From Hofstenia miamia (taxonomy: Eukaryota; Xenacoelomorpha; Acoela): a stretch of DNA of 40,634 nt. The position numbers and the translations under genes are program-made. Within the stretch, counting starts at the first letter, position 1; each line of letters begins with the position of its first letter. The DNA lies in assembly GCA_004352715.1 (NCBI GenBank), contig SCFE01000057.1:615129-655762 (forward strand). The letters are read 5' to 3'. Positions 10,701 through 19,859 of this stretch are shown here, piece by piece. A model generated the notes under the pieces. That model was not told the origin of the DNA, ran no database searches, and worked only from the letters and a program-made list of their open reading frames with translations.

Positions 10701-13700
10701 GTGCATCAGAGGCCCTTTTGCGTGCAATTTTCAAAAGAGATCAATAAAGGGCCTCAGCATTTCAACATTTTCATATCATAAAGTGGTTATTACTAAAAAC
10801 TATCCAGCTGAACTTACTCAATTATATTTGGATTAAGTGGAATATATATAATTAGGTTTTTTTATAATTATATCAATTATATGAACTTTTGTAGGATTGA
10901 AATCACTATACCAGGTATTCTCAACGTCCATAGTTGACTCAATTTATTTTTTGCTTGATAATTCCAATGAAGTAAGTGACATGTAAAGCCAGTTTCTGAA
11001 CAATCTCGTTGTTATTGATTTGATTTTTTACATCTTAAAATTTTACTGTTTAAGGGTAGTTTTTAATAACCGTGAATTGTTTAGGCGTTAACATACACAT
11101 CGGTATATGCACATTAAATGTTAGATTAATATGTACTTAGGATTCCAAAATTGATCTGCTAGACAGTGCAAGTCAAGTCAAAAAGAAAATAAAACGCGCT
11201 TTTTGTGAAGAGGGAAATATTAGTAACAATGGAGTTTTAGCTTTTATTAAATATGTTATCTTCCCCTTAATTGGTCAAGATGGGCCTTTTAGTTCTCAGA
11301 ATCGTAAGTATGCATTCGAAAGATTTCAATATTAATTTTCGTTTAGAATATCTTATTGAAAGAAAACCTGAAAACGGTGGAGATGCCGGGTATTCTACTT
11401 ATGATCATTTGGAGCTATCGTTCGCCAATAAGGTATTTTGTCTCACTGGCCTTGTAAAGAATTCTCGCGTGAACTGATTTAAGTTGCATTTTTATCAACA
11501 ATATCTTTTTAGGAAGTGCATCCGGGAGATCTTAAGCAGTCCTTAGAAAAGCATTTGAATAGACTGCTAGACCGTGTAAGGGATGAATTGGACAATAAAG
11601 AATTTAAAGTTTTGGCTGAAAAGGCTTATCCAATCGAGAAAAAGACTAATAAAACTAAATCTATAGGTAGTTTAAAATATTCTGTTCGTGTTAATAGACT
11701 TCTTTTAGATTTAAATCCTGCAATACTTGATATTAGAGTTGGACTAATTAAAGAAATATCACGCGTAAGCTAGTTTTCAATACATTTGTAATCTTTTATA
11801 TAATATCGAATGTCGTAGACATATTGGCCTAGATGTAAATGTATTGACACATATTTAAAAAGCTTTAAAAATTAGAAATGTATTATGAATGTTTGGAGTC
11901 GTTTGATTCCAAAAACCACCGTTTTCCAGTGTATTATATCATTTTCATTTTTTTTGTAAATAACGTCTGATCAAATGAACCATGCACAATATATTGCGTT
12001 ATATTGAATAGATTATTTTTTTAAGTTATTGCTCCTTTGACAAAATTAAAATAAAAAAATTATTTTTGTAATTGAGAGAATGATAACATTTTCTATATTC
12101 ACGCGTGGAAGTTTAATCCATATCGCGCTTATAACATTTTGGGAATGTTAGATTTAACGAGTCTCTACTGCATTTATATTACAGTCCCGATATCAATTAT
12201 AATCTGAACGTATATTGGGGGTAATTCTAAAGCTAGTCTCGCATCTCCCATAATCAGCTACAATGATGTTAAACAATTTACTGGAAAATTGATGAAATGA
12301 TTGACTTAAAAAATTTATAAGGGCAAACCTGATAGTCTTTGTTCCCCTCATCGGGTCTTATTTGTGTCGTTGTAACCAACACAGCGGGTATTTCAGTGGG
12401 TACAGTAGTAATTACATTTTAAAGAATAGAATGACAATTATAAAGTTATTAATTGTAAATGAAGTGCAAGTATTGTTTTATTACTCTTTCAATTAATCCT
12501 ATCTCGGAGGGGACTTTCTTTTCACTTTTAAAATCCCATTCATCGCCCTGTAACGAAACTCAGCAGGACTAGCTAACATACGGCTGAATCTAAGAGAATC
12601 AAAAAAATTCCCATAGAAAAATGACACTGATATTTGCAGGGTCATAGCTGACATATACAAGTATTAACAAATACTTATGGTGCAACTTATCCATCGCAGG
12701 ATGAATTTAATAAAATGGATTTATCTCAAAAATAATTATAAAGTTAATTCCACTTTTAATGATTCGTTTTCCTAATATTATTTTTAGAAAAAGCGAAAAA
12801 AATGATTGCAAATATAACATTATTTCTGAGGAGATAGGGTTGAAATACAACCTACTTATCAAATCCTTTTGCAAACCTTAAGTGTAAATAAGTTATAGAG
12901 TACAGCATTGTTGGCCTCTCATTGCCATATGACATTTAATCCATTTTATCAATTATATGTTAAGTTACAATCGAATTTATTCAACAAAGATTAATTGAAA
13001 AATTTCCTTGAAATTATAACAGCCTCTTAATGCAATAGTGGAATATGTTTATGCAATGCCTAGTTGTGATTTTATAATGCAATTGTATATAAATAATCTT
13101 TTGATCATAAAACTAAAATTTAGCATGAATCATTGTTTGTTTCAAAAGTTGACGTTGGGGACAGTGACATTCGGACAGTTGTAAGTGGATTAGTTGATCT
13201 TGTTGATGAAAAAGATCTTCTGAACACGCTCGGACTATTTCTCACCAATGTTAAGCCATCAAAATTTAAAGGGATCGAATCACAAGCTATGATTTTATGT
13301 GCTAAACTGTAAGTGTTTACTTTCATGTTGCCGTGGTAAAATTGTTTATTTAATTCTCCAAGATTTGCAGGCCACATTATAAAGTTAATTTGTTTCCATT
13401 TCTAGTTTTTTAGAGATTCAAAAGCGGTTGGCCTTTTATACCCTTTGCTTGTCTGCATAATTGTATTAAACGTGCATTTCATTAACACTTTAAGGAACAT
13501 GAGACACATATATCTCATGTATAACATAGTGCTCTTCTACCTAGCAAATGTTTCTGAAAATTATTAGATTTTAACACATTATTAATTCATTAAATGTAAT
13601 TTATTTTCGTACCGACTGAAACAGAGTCATTACGGTCCAGGGTGTGTCATAAGTGACTAACAATTTTAGTTATCAATTGCTGGATATTGAATCAACGAAG

Positions 13701-16700
13701 AAAACAATTTATTATGGAAAATATGCATATAATTGTCATTCAACTATTTTTTGAAAGTAATTTCAAATCTTCTCTTCCCTTTCGAAAATCGCCTGAAGTT
13801 GATAATCAATTTCAAAGATATTATAAGTTAAATATACTACTTGAAATCTAGCAGTTACGAACTTTCAAAGAGCATCTTTTGAGTTGCTTGTAGCAGAGGA
13901 TACAGAGTCTACTTCAATGCTATCATCAGTAATATCAGAATTTATTATGTCTGCAACCTTAGGCAGACATGAACTAAAGCCATATATATCTGCTTAAGTA
14001 GTCGATAGGAGCAATCCTATATAATAAAAGGAATTATCCCACTTCGTAAATTCAGACTTCAGTTTGCAAAAATTTTTGCATAACAAAGCACCTGTCTTTC
14101 CAAGTCTTTGATTACAGTAATTAAAAAAGAATATAGACAAACTATAAAATTAAATCAATTCCCCAGCCTATTTGCTAATATATTTATTTGGGAGTGGAGT
14201 ATTGTTGGTGAGTCTTAAAGGATTGAAAATATAAAAATGACAAAGGTATTTAACCTTTCAACCAAACTTTCCTGAAATCTAATAATAAAAGATTGCTCAA
14301 ATATTTAACTATAGATGAAAATTAAATCAATATATGCTTACTTGATATATTTTTTAAATTTCACGGGATTGACGAATTTTTGAATTCCATGTTTTTAAAA
14401 CTAGCGAAGATCAGGTCAGGGGCAGCAATATAATTGCTATAACGTGTTGTACAAAAGCCTGGAGTTCAGCAGGCGTGGTGAAAAACGTTGATGTACCAAA
14501 TGCGGCATCATTCTTCAAATTGCTCGTGTGTAGTGGAATGAACAGTCGTAACTTTGAATATTAAATACTTCCTAAAGATTAACGAACAAAACTGAGAAGC
14601 ATAGGGCACAAGTAGTTAACATCGCATTAATGCCTCCATCCCAGAAACAGAGTTTTGCCTCCATAAATTTTCTCGATTGAATACATTCTTTAACACTAGA
14701 ACAGCCAGGACGTTAATTTTGACGAAATTTATAATTAACTGTCTAAAACTTTATGAAATTCCATATTTAAACTCTTGTCAATTCTTGACTTTGTTAAATA
14801 TTATATTGGTTCTCATTTAAAACTATTTTTATTAATTTTATGCTTTTATATTTTTTTGAATTACCCACAAATGTATACCTTATACTTTAACAGCCAAGAC
14901 GTCAATTTTGACGTCGTAATAAATGCAATACGGTTTCAAAATAAACTCTATTGATAGTCGGTTATTCTATGGAAATAGGTACTTATGCTTAGTAATTTCT
15001 ACTAGGCTCATGAAATCTATGAAAAATTCATAGATTTGAATTCCAATATTATTTAGTAATCATGTCTATAGAATACGTATGCGTATTCTATTCTATGGAA
15101 ATTTGGAACCAATGTCCAACATTCAGTAAAGTTTTGAATTTTATTATAATATTGCCTGTTCAAATTGTTACCTACAAATTATGCTTCGAATAAGAATAAA
15201 ACGGAAATCTGATAAAGAGGCCATCAGTCAAATTCACAATGTTAACTTATGTGATTCACATGCTGGTGAAATTAGTATTGGTCAGATTCTTCATCAATTA
15301 ATTTGGAATATAAGAGTGGTATTATTGACAAAAGGCCTAGTGGGGATCATGTATTCAATATCCCACAAAATGCAGCTTAACCTACGAAATCGAATGAGAA
15401 CCGATGGAAATTTCTGAATGTTAATAACTTGGTCACAGAAAGGGTATCTTCTCATCTAATATTCAAGGAAAATTGTGGTATCAAGCTTTGTTTCAAAGCT
15501 AAAATTAATACTGAATTAATTGCTTGGCGCACATTTATGTCTGAAAATATTTTGCGGCATGTTCATAAATGTACTACGAAGTATGCAAGTGAATTGAAAA
15601 GCTAGAAGCCTTTATTGCGATCGAATAGGCCAGAGGAGTATCTGGGAAAAACCATAGCGTTGATTTCTTATGGTCAAAACACTGTAGCATTCCTTTTATA
15701 AACAAAATCATGAGTCGGACAGAATTTGTTAATATAAAAAATACATTCGTTTTGATGACAAACAATTACGAAGCACCAGAATCAAAGAAGATCCATTTTC
15801 ACATATAAGCTTCGTTTGAGATCAAGTGGCAGAAAATTTTCAGAAAGCTTATGTGCCCCGTTATTGTGTTACAGCTGACGAACAGCTCATGCCACTAAAA
15901 TGTCGTTGTCCTTTTATAATATTCATGCCTAATAAACCTGATAAATTTGGGTTTAAATTTTGGATTCTCACGGATAATTAAACAAAATATATATACAATT
16001 TTTCACCATATCTCGGAATACATGAAATCGCTGACATAAACGGAAAGCTCCTAGCAAATTATGTCGTGGAAAAGCTCTCTAAGCAACTATTTTACAAAGG
16101 ATACAACATACCAAATGACAATTTTTTTACAAACATATCCTTAGCCGTATATTTAGTGCCAAAGAAAACAACTCTTGTAGGAACAATAAGACCAAATAGT
16201 AAGGGACTGCCGAAAGATCTGATTGAAAGTAAAACTTCACAGTACGAAAGTAACTTTTGTTATGAAGAAGAAAAGAAAATTCTCTTGTGCAAATAGCAGT
16301 GCAAAAAGAATAAAAATGTTTACATGCTTTCAACAATGCATGTAAATCACCGAGTTGATGAATATGCTAAAAGAAAGCCGTCCGTTATTAAATTCTACAG
16401 TAAGACTAAATGCGGCGGGGATTGTGCAGATGCCATGCTACGACGGTATTCTACAAGATGTGCTTCAAGAAGATGGACAATGGTGGTTTGGGAGAATTTG
16501 CTGGATATGGTTGCCTTGAACGCTTGGATACTCTATAAAGAAGCCTCAGGTAGCAATATCACAAGAAAGGGTTTCATTCATAAAACATCTGGAAGATTCC
16601 TGCTATCAGGAAGATCATGCACCACCACAGAAACGTCAAAAATGCATTAAAACAGGATGCAAGAACAAAAAAAGTATTATTTGCAAATACTGTGGAAAAA

Positions 16701-19700
16701 ACACTATGCGGAAAACACTGCACTGATGAAATAATAAAAATTAACTACACAACTTGCGAGCAATGTTTTACAGTGTAAATATTTTCATGAAATGCATGTT
16801 TTATACCTAATGTGTACCAATTTCATTTGTTGATTGATGTTATGATGTTATTGAGCTATTGTTATGAGTAATGTTTTACAGTGTAAATATTTTCATGAAA
16901 TGCATGTTTTATACCTAATGTGTACCAATTTCATTTGTTGATTGATGTTATGATGTTATTGAGCTATTGTTATGAGTAATGTTTTACAGTGTAAATATTT
17001 TCATGAAATGCATGTTTTATACCTAATGTGTACCAATTTCATTTGTTGATTGATGTTATGATGTTATTGAGCTATTGTTATGAGTAATGTTTTACAGTGT
17101 AAATATTTTCATGAAATGCATGTTTTATACCTAATGTGTACCAATTTCATTTGTTGATTGATGTTATGATGTTATTGAGCTATTGTTATGAGTAATGTTT
17201 TACAGTGTAAATATTTTCATGAAATGCATGTTTTATACCTAATGTGTACCAATTTCATTTGTTGATTGATGTTATGATGTTATTGAGCTATTGTTATGAG
17301 TAATGTTTTACAGTGTAAATATTTTCATGAAATGCATGTTTTATACCTAATGTGTACCAATTTCATTTGTTGATTGATGTTATGATGTTATTGAGCTATT
17401 GTTATGAGTAATGTTTTACAGTGTAAATATTTTCATGAAATGCATGTTTTATACCTAATGTGTACCAATTTCATTTGTTGATTGATGTTATGATGTTATT
17501 GAGCTATTGTTATGAGTAATGTTTTACAGTGTAAATATTTTCATGAAATGCATGTTTTATACCTAATGTGTACCAATTTCATTTGTTGATTGATGTTATG
17601 ATGTTATTGAGCTATTGTTATGAGTAATGTTTTACAGTGTAAATATTTTCATGAAATGCATGTTTTATACCTAATGTGTACCAATTTCATTTGTTGATTG
17701 ATGTTATGATGTTATTGAGCTATTGTTATGAGTAATGTTTTACAGTGTAAATATTTTCATGAAATGCATGTTTTATACCTAATGTGTACCAATTTCATTT
17801 GTTGATTGATGTTATGATGTTATTGAGCTATTGTTATGAGTAATGTTTTACAGTGTAAATATTTTCATGAAATGCATGTTTTATACCTAATGTGTACCAA
17901 TTTCATTTGTTGATTGATGTTATGATGTTATTGAGCTATTGTTATGAGTAATGTTTTACAGTGTAAATATTTTCATGAAATGCATGTTTTATACCTAATG
18001 TGTACCAATTTCATTTGTTGATTGATGTTATGATGTTATTGAGCTATTGTTATGAGTAATGTTTTACAGTGTAAATATTTTCATGAAATGCATGTTTTAT
18101 ACCTAATGTGTACCAATTTCATTTGTTGATTGATGTTATGATGTTATTGAGCTATTGTTATGAGTAATGTTTTACAGTGTAAATATTTTCATGAAATGCA
18201 TGTTTTATACCTAATGTGTACCAATTTCATTTGTTGATTGATGTTATGATGTTATTGAGCTATTGTTATGAGTAATGTTTTACAGTGTAAATATTTTCAT
18301 GAAATGCATGTTTTATACCTAATGTGTACCAATTTCATTTGTTGATTGATGTTATGATGTTATTGAGCTATTGTTATGAGTAATGTTTTACAGTGTAAAT
18401 ATTTTCATGAAATGCATGTTTTATACCTAATGTGTACCAATTTCATTTGTTGATTGATGTTATGATGTTATTGAGCTATTGTTATGAGTAATGTTTTACA
18501 GTGTAAATATTTTCATGAAATGCATGTTTTATACCTAATGTGTACCAATTTCATTTGTTGATTGATGTTATGATGTTATTGAGCTATTGTTATGAGTAAT
18601 GTTTTACAGTGTAAATATTTTCATGAAATGCATGTTTTATACCTAATGTGTACCAATTTCATTTGTTGATTGATGTTATGATGTTATTGAGCTATTGTTA
18701 TGAGTAATGTTTTACAGTGTAAATATTTTCATGAAATGCATGTTTTATACCTAATGTGTACCAATTTCATTTGTTGATTGATGTTATGATGTTATTGAGC
18801 TATTGTTATGAGTAATGTTTTACAGTGTAAATATTTTCATGAAATGCATGTTTTATACCTAATGTGTACCAATTTCATTTGTTGATTGATGTTATGATGT
18901 TATTGAGCTATTGTTATGAGTAATGTTTTACAGTGTAAATATTTTCATGAAATGCATGTTTTATACCAGCCTAAACCATAAACTATCTTATAAATTACCT
19001 ACCTAAATATTATTTCATTACATAATTCGTCAAATTTGAACTCTCGGCTGTTTAAGGAATACAAATTGGGTGGCTGTTGTAGTGTTAATGGAGATGTATG
19101 AAGTAATTTTTCAAGCCTTCCTCATTAGTAAGACGATTTTTATTGCGCTTACAACCTTTTTATATATTAAATAGCAGAAATTTTACTGACAACTATGTAT
19201 TATATATTCCTTAAATTAGGCAGCATCCCAATAAGTTCTTTATTTTATTTTCATATAATTTTAGAGACAACAACGTAAAACCGCTGCGACCACCCCAAGG
19301 AGCTTGTCAAGGGGAAATAGTTTTTGTGGAAGGTTTTACTCCCTCCCCATTAGATGTTTTGAATCCCAAGAAGAAAATGTGGGAATCTATTCAAGTATTT
19401 TTTCTTAATTTTTTACACCTTATGCAATTCTATAAATTATTGACCAATTGTTACTTTTAGCACCCATTCAAATACAAGTGAAAATTACTAAGACTATCAA
19501 TTATAGCCAAGAACCATCATTCTAATTATATCTAGGCTTCAGATTATTTCTTTTTTCAATTTCGTTTTGAAAATTAGTGTTTTTCAAATTTACATTGGTG
19601 AATATTTGAGACACTGTTTTTGCATGTTGAAAATTCTTTATTTTAGGCTGACTTCAAAACTAACTCCAGCGGAGATGTCGTTTGGAGTGACAGCAAATTG

Positions 19701-19757
19701 GTCACAAAGTTGGGCCCCATTCAGAACACATGCCTGTCTAATGCTTCTATTTCATAA
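2917..19757 (+). CDS. YARS1: Cytoplasmic tyrosyl-tRNA synthetase with C-terminal EMAP-II-like domain (11 exons, complete)
   Basis: The enzyme attaches tyrosine to tRNA-Tyr in the cytosol, using ATP. I placed the exons at 2917-3111, 6766-6941, 6988-7033, 7158-7241, 7283-7456, 11141-11303, 11347-11432, 11513-11764, 13124-13308, 19265-19394 and 19647-19757. All introns are GT-AG. The joined frame is 1602 bases (533 residues plus TAA), close to the 528 residues of human YARS1. The class I HIGH-type motif reads PHIAY (residues 45-49) and the KMSKS-type motif reads KMSSS (about 219-223). The tyrosine-pocket segment [11 protein letters not shown] is present. A basic stretch KKKIKR follows the KMSSS loop. 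The C-terminal third matches the EMAP-II/tRNA-binding domain of animal TyrRS. One oddity is a short deletion at the start of that domain (see exon 9). Introns 1, 5, 8 and 9 are kilobases long and introns 1, 5 and 9 hold transposons, yet no stop or frameshift is seen, so the gene looks functional. Confidence 0.95.
3604..3880 (+). mobile_element. GIY-YIG endonuclease-like fragment, probably of a Penelope-like retroelement
   Basis: An open frame begins without ATG at 3604 and reads [20 protein letters not shown], then [11 protein letters not shown] and downstream [21 protein letters not shown]. This matches the GIY-YIG pattern of Penelope-like element C-termini (CNxxYIGETxRxLxxRxxEH, then a Glu-containing helix). 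The second half of the GIY-YIG core reads YTG. No reverse transcriptase is recognisable upstream (3112-3600 is AT-rich with no clear motif), so this is a truncated remnant inside TyrRS intron 1. A stray GIY-YIG from another element class is possible. Confidence 0.6.
3973..5005 (-). mobile_element. Internally deleted mariner-like DNA transposon with terminal inverted repeats
   Basis: The left end (3973) CAGTGTGTCTCAGAACTATG and the right end read inward (5005) TAGGGTGTCTCAGAACTATA form terminal inverted repeats. Each is flanked by TA (3971-3972 and 5006-5007), the mariner target duplication. The transposase is on the minus strand, starting [20 protein letters not shown] at 4839 and ending around 4099. 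Its 3' part (4527-4099) is open and holds [20 protein letters not shown], which carries the third catalytic Asp (SPDLxPxD). [10 protein letters not shown] runs directly into DVPDFPDIE, so the middle with the first two catalytic Asp motifs is missing. A 65-bp tandem duplication and stops add further breaks. Non-autonomous and dead. Confidence 0.88.
4691..4819. repeat. 65-bp tandem duplication inside the mariner transposase
   Basis: ACAAACGTTTTCGTAGTTAA begins at 4691 and again at 4756; the copies are almost identical over 64-65 bases. Because 65 is not a multiple of three, the duplication shifts the transposase frame. The copies look too similar to be old, so either the duplication or the assembly is recent. 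Confidence 0.85.
5006..5192. repeat. (TA)n microsatellite interrupted by an assembly gap
   Basis: A TA dinucleotide run starts next to the mariner right end, is replaced by Ns at 5034-5160, and resumes to about 5192. The gap is very probably unresolved TA repeat, so its real length is unknown. Confidence 0.9.
5193..5782. other. AT-rich intronic sequence with no recognised feature
   Basis: Part of TyrRS intron 1. I saw no protein motif or structured repeat here beyond AT-rich sequence. Confidence 0.4.
5783..6052. repeat. 134-bp tandem duplication in TyrRS intron 1
   Basis: GGAAATCACATTTCAATTGC starts at 5783 and again at 5917; the two copies (5783-5916 and 5917-6050) appear identical. It is a recent local duplication with no coding content. 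Confidence 0.88.
6083..6211. mobile_element. MITE copy A (about 129 bp, imperfect terminal inverted repeats)
   Basis: The ends GGTTACACTGGGTGATTGGT and, read from the other side, GATTAGACTACGTGTTTGGT form an imperfect inverted repeat. The interior matches, on the opposite strand, the MITE at 32717-32843, including CGTCACATCGCTAATTA and TCGG(G)TGGTTAGA. It has no coding capacity. Sits in intron 1 of the TyrRS gene. Confidence 0.75.
6212..6765. other. 3' end of TyrRS intron 1, no recognised feature
   Basis: AT-rich sequence with a short unrelated open frame (6439-6630) that shows no family motif and no codon-like conservation. I treat it as noncoding. Confidence 0.4.
6766..6941 (+). CDS. YARS1: TyrRS exon 2
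   Basis: Acceptor TTTAG; encodes residues 66-123, beginning [19 protein letters not shown] and ending GTDYQLS. This is Rossmann-fold sequence strongly conserved in eukaryotic TyrRS. It ends with two bases of a split lysine codon; the donor is GTATGC. Confidence 0.93.
6988..7033 (+). CDS. YARS1: TyrRS exon 3 (46-bp micro-exon)
   Basis: This short exon completes the split lysine codon and encodes [15 protein letters not shown]. It follows a 46-bp intron (6942-6987). The match to the family segment [10 protein letters not shown] and the exact phase make it secure despite its size. Confidence 0.88.
7158..7241 (+). CDS. YARS1: TyrRS exon 4
   Basis: Encodes [19 protein letters not shown] through SGLLYPGLQ (residues 140-167), phase 0 at both ends. 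The segment is highly conserved in animal TyrRS. It is followed by a 41-bp intron, the shortest in the window. Confidence 0.93.
7283..7456 (+). CDS. YARS1: TyrRS exon 5 (tyrosine pocket and KMSSS loop)
   Basis: Encodes residues 168-225. It contains [13 protein letters not shown], which binds tyrosine and ATP, then [20 protein letters not shown] with the KMSSS signature loop. Phase 0 at both ends; donor GTAGTT. Confidence 0.95.
7728..9268 (-). mobile_element. hAT-like element remnant with GCGTTTACAC-type terminal inverted repeats
   Basis: The left end CTGCGTTTACACTAGC (7728) and the right end read inward GGTGGCGTTTACACCAGC (from 9267) form inverted repeats of a type seen in hAT-like elements. 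On the minus strand, 8196-8008 encodes 62 residues with LFCSNC, then QHINTAKH. This is the C-x2-C ... H-x4-H spacing of the small zinc finger at the N-terminus of many hAT transposases. No catalytic domain remains, so it is a deletion derivative. I could not find a convincing 8-bp target duplication. It lies in TyrRS intron 5. Superfamily assignment is inference. Confidence 0.55.
8601..8826. repeat. Dispersed repeat, copy 1 (second copy at 27028-27226)
   Basis: TTCTTGATA(C/T)GTGCAAAG and later GCGCAAAGTC, CAGGTTGCGGGGCC and AATCCCCAGGC occur in the same order in both places, about 18 kb apart. This copy lies inside the hAT-like element, so the second copy may be a relic of the same family. 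Confidence 0.7.
9269..11140. other. Rest of TyrRS intron 5, no gene recognised
   Basis: AT-rich. It holds a 13-base GC-richer repeat (GATCATCGGGTCA at 9573 and 9633), a TA microsatellite (10664-10699) and a short stem (10711-10755). A minus-strand frame at 9925-9716 has no recognisable motif. Confidence 0.4.
10664..10699. repeat. (TA)n microsatellite
   Basis: About 18 uninterrupted TA units in TyrRS intron 5, immediately before a short hairpin-forming sequence. Confidence 0.95.
11141..11303 (+). CDS. YARS1: TyrRS exon 6 (anticodon-binding domain start)
   Basis: Encodes [20 protein letters not shown] and onward to [10 protein letters not shown] (residues 226-279). In human TyrRS the equivalent basic stretch acts as a nuclear localisation signal; that role here is inference from position. 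It ends one base into a codon with donor GTAAGT, before a 43-bp intron. Confidence 0.93.
11347..11432 (+). CDS. YARS1: TyrRS exon 7
   Basis: Completes the split codon to Q and encodes [20 protein letters not shown] onward to FANK. It corresponds to the conserved ENGGD segment of the anticodon-recognition domain. The 43-bp intron before it (11304-11346) is spliced exactly in phase. Confidence 0.92.
11513..11764 (+). CDS. YARS1: TyrRS exon 8 (anticodon domain end, linker, start of EMAP-II domain)
   Basis: Encodes 84 residues. [20 protein letters not shown] is the end of the catalytic-core/anticodon region. A lysine-rich linker (KKTNKTKS) follows. The exon ends with [12 protein letters not shown], the typical beginning of the EMAP-II-like OB-fold. 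Phase 0; donor GTAAGC. Confidence 0.92.
11765..13123. other. TyrRS intron 8, no recognised feature
   Basis: AT-rich intron of 1359 bp. A faint similarity between CATTCATCGCCCTGTAA near 12538 and CATTCATCGCACTGTAA near 10223 hints at an old dispersed repeat; no coding remnant was seen. Confidence 0.35.
13124..13308 (+). CDS. YARS1: TyrRS exon 9 (EMAP-II-like OB-fold)
   Basis: Encodes [20 protein letters not shown] onward to [14 protein letters not shown], matching the core of the EMAP-II domain (family pattern RTVVSGL, then KP, then G(V/I)ESQ(G/A)M). The family normally has HPDADSLYVE at the start. Here the exon junction gives HESLFVS, about three residues shorter. Confidence 0.92.
13309..14693. 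other. 5' part of TyrRS intron 9, no gene recognised
   Basis: AT-rich. On the minus strand around 13990-13880 a frame reads [19 protein letters not shown], an acidic stretch that could be a transposase N-terminal relic, but I cannot assign it. The 85-residue minus frame opposite exon 9 is a shadow. Confidence 0.3.
14694..14724 (+). repeat. piggyBac left terminal inverted repeat with subterminal motif
   Basis: CACTAGAACAGCCAGGACG follows TTAA and runs into TTAATTTTGACG. A second copy of the inner motif starts at 14891 (CAGCCAAGACGTCAATTTTG), making a paired, direct-repeat end. Confidence 0.85.
14898..14915. promoter_or_regulatory. Near-perfect palindrome in the subterminal piggyBac motif
   Basis: GACGTCAATTTTGACGTC has two perfect 8-base arms around TT. 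It sits in the inner left-end motif, upstream of the transposase, and could be a transposase- or host-factor-binding site; that role is inference. Confidence 0.4.
15480..16778 (+). pseudogene. piggyBac transposase pseudogene (DDE_Tnp_1_7 type)
   Basis: Segments in order: [20 protein letters not shown] (about 15510), [20 protein letters not shown] (about 15655), [20 protein letters not shown] (about 15850, first catalytic Asp), [33 protein letters not shown] (about 16100, second Asp), [11 protein letters not shown], then [14 protein letters not shown] with [20 protein letters not shown] (about 16410, third Asp). It ends with a Cys-rich finger, [19 protein letters not shown], then LCGKHCTDE and CEQCFTV with stop. 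All three catalytic Asp positions survive. Breaks include a stop after LTDN near 15980, a stop at about 16294, and a one-base shift inside the terminal finger. Most of 16020-16650 is otherwise readable, so decay is moderate. Confidence 0.88.
16762..18967. repeat. Minisatellite: 108-bp unit, about 20.4 copies, inside the piggyBac element
   Basis: AATGTTTTACAGTGTAAATA recurs at 16762, 16870, 16978 and so on every 108 bases to 18922, with a final 46-base partial unit. All copies look identical by eye. The first unit begins in the last codons of the transposase (QCFTV-stop) and covers the adjoining 3' untranslated part, so the array was amplified from the element's own 3' end. No frame stays open through the unit. 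Confidence 0.97.
19044..19084 (-). repeat. piggyBac right terminal inverted repeat with subterminal motif
   Basis: Read inward from 19084 the sequence is CACTACAACAGCCACCC, mirroring the left end. An inner CAGCCGAGAG...TTTGACG copy follows (around 19027-19050), the partner of the inner left motif. Confidence 0.8.
19265..19394 (+). CDS. YARS1: TyrRS exon 10
   Basis: Encodes [20 protein letters not shown] onward to [11 protein letters not shown], the second half of the EMAP-II-like domain (family: PPxGxxxGExVFVxGF, then NPKKKxWE). It lies after the 5956-bp intron that carries the piggyBac element. Phase is conserved: two bases carried in, phase 0 out. Confidence 0.92.
19647..19757 (+). CDS. 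YARS1: TyrRS exon 11 (C-terminus and stop)
   Basis: Encodes [20 protein letters not shown], then [16 protein letters not shown] and TAA. It matches the usual animal C-terminus (short TNS/KLGxI segment, then a variable tail). No perfect AATAAA was seen in the next 150 bases. Confidence 0.9.
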   Translation, partial: ADFKTNSSGDVVWSDSKLVTKLGPIQNTCLSNASIS

Positions 19758-19859
19758 AATTTTGTTTTAGTATTATGAATATGAAATGCTGAAATTTATG
19801 GAAATGAATATTTTTGCATCATTCGCAAATGTATTAGCATTTCTAGTTGCATTAGTGTG

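Larger units (their letters stand above)
14694..19084 (+). mobile_element. piggyBac-like DNA transposon, both ends present, transposase decayed
   Basis: The element is bounded by TTAA on both sides (14690-14693 and 19085-19088), the piggyBac target site. The outer ends match as inverted repeats: CACTAGAACAGCCA from 14694 and CACTACAACAGCCA read inward from 19084. A second, inner motif (CAGCC then TTTGACG) also occurs at both ends. The transposase is read on the + strand from about 15480 to 16778. Between its stop and the right end lies a 108-bp, 20.4-copy array (16762-18967). The element fills most of TyrRS intron 9. Several stops and frameshifts make the transposase inactive, but the intact ends could in principle be recognised by a related enzyme (inference). 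Confidence 0.9.

Noticed and set aside
13638-13662. GGGTGTGTCATAAGTGAC resembling a mariner terminal repeat
   Set aside because: No matching inverted partner or transposase sequence was found nearby.
16762-18967. CRISPR array or tandem-gene interpretation of the regular repeat
   Set aside because: The unit is continuous with no unique spacers, sits in a eukaryotic transposon and has stops in every frame inspected.
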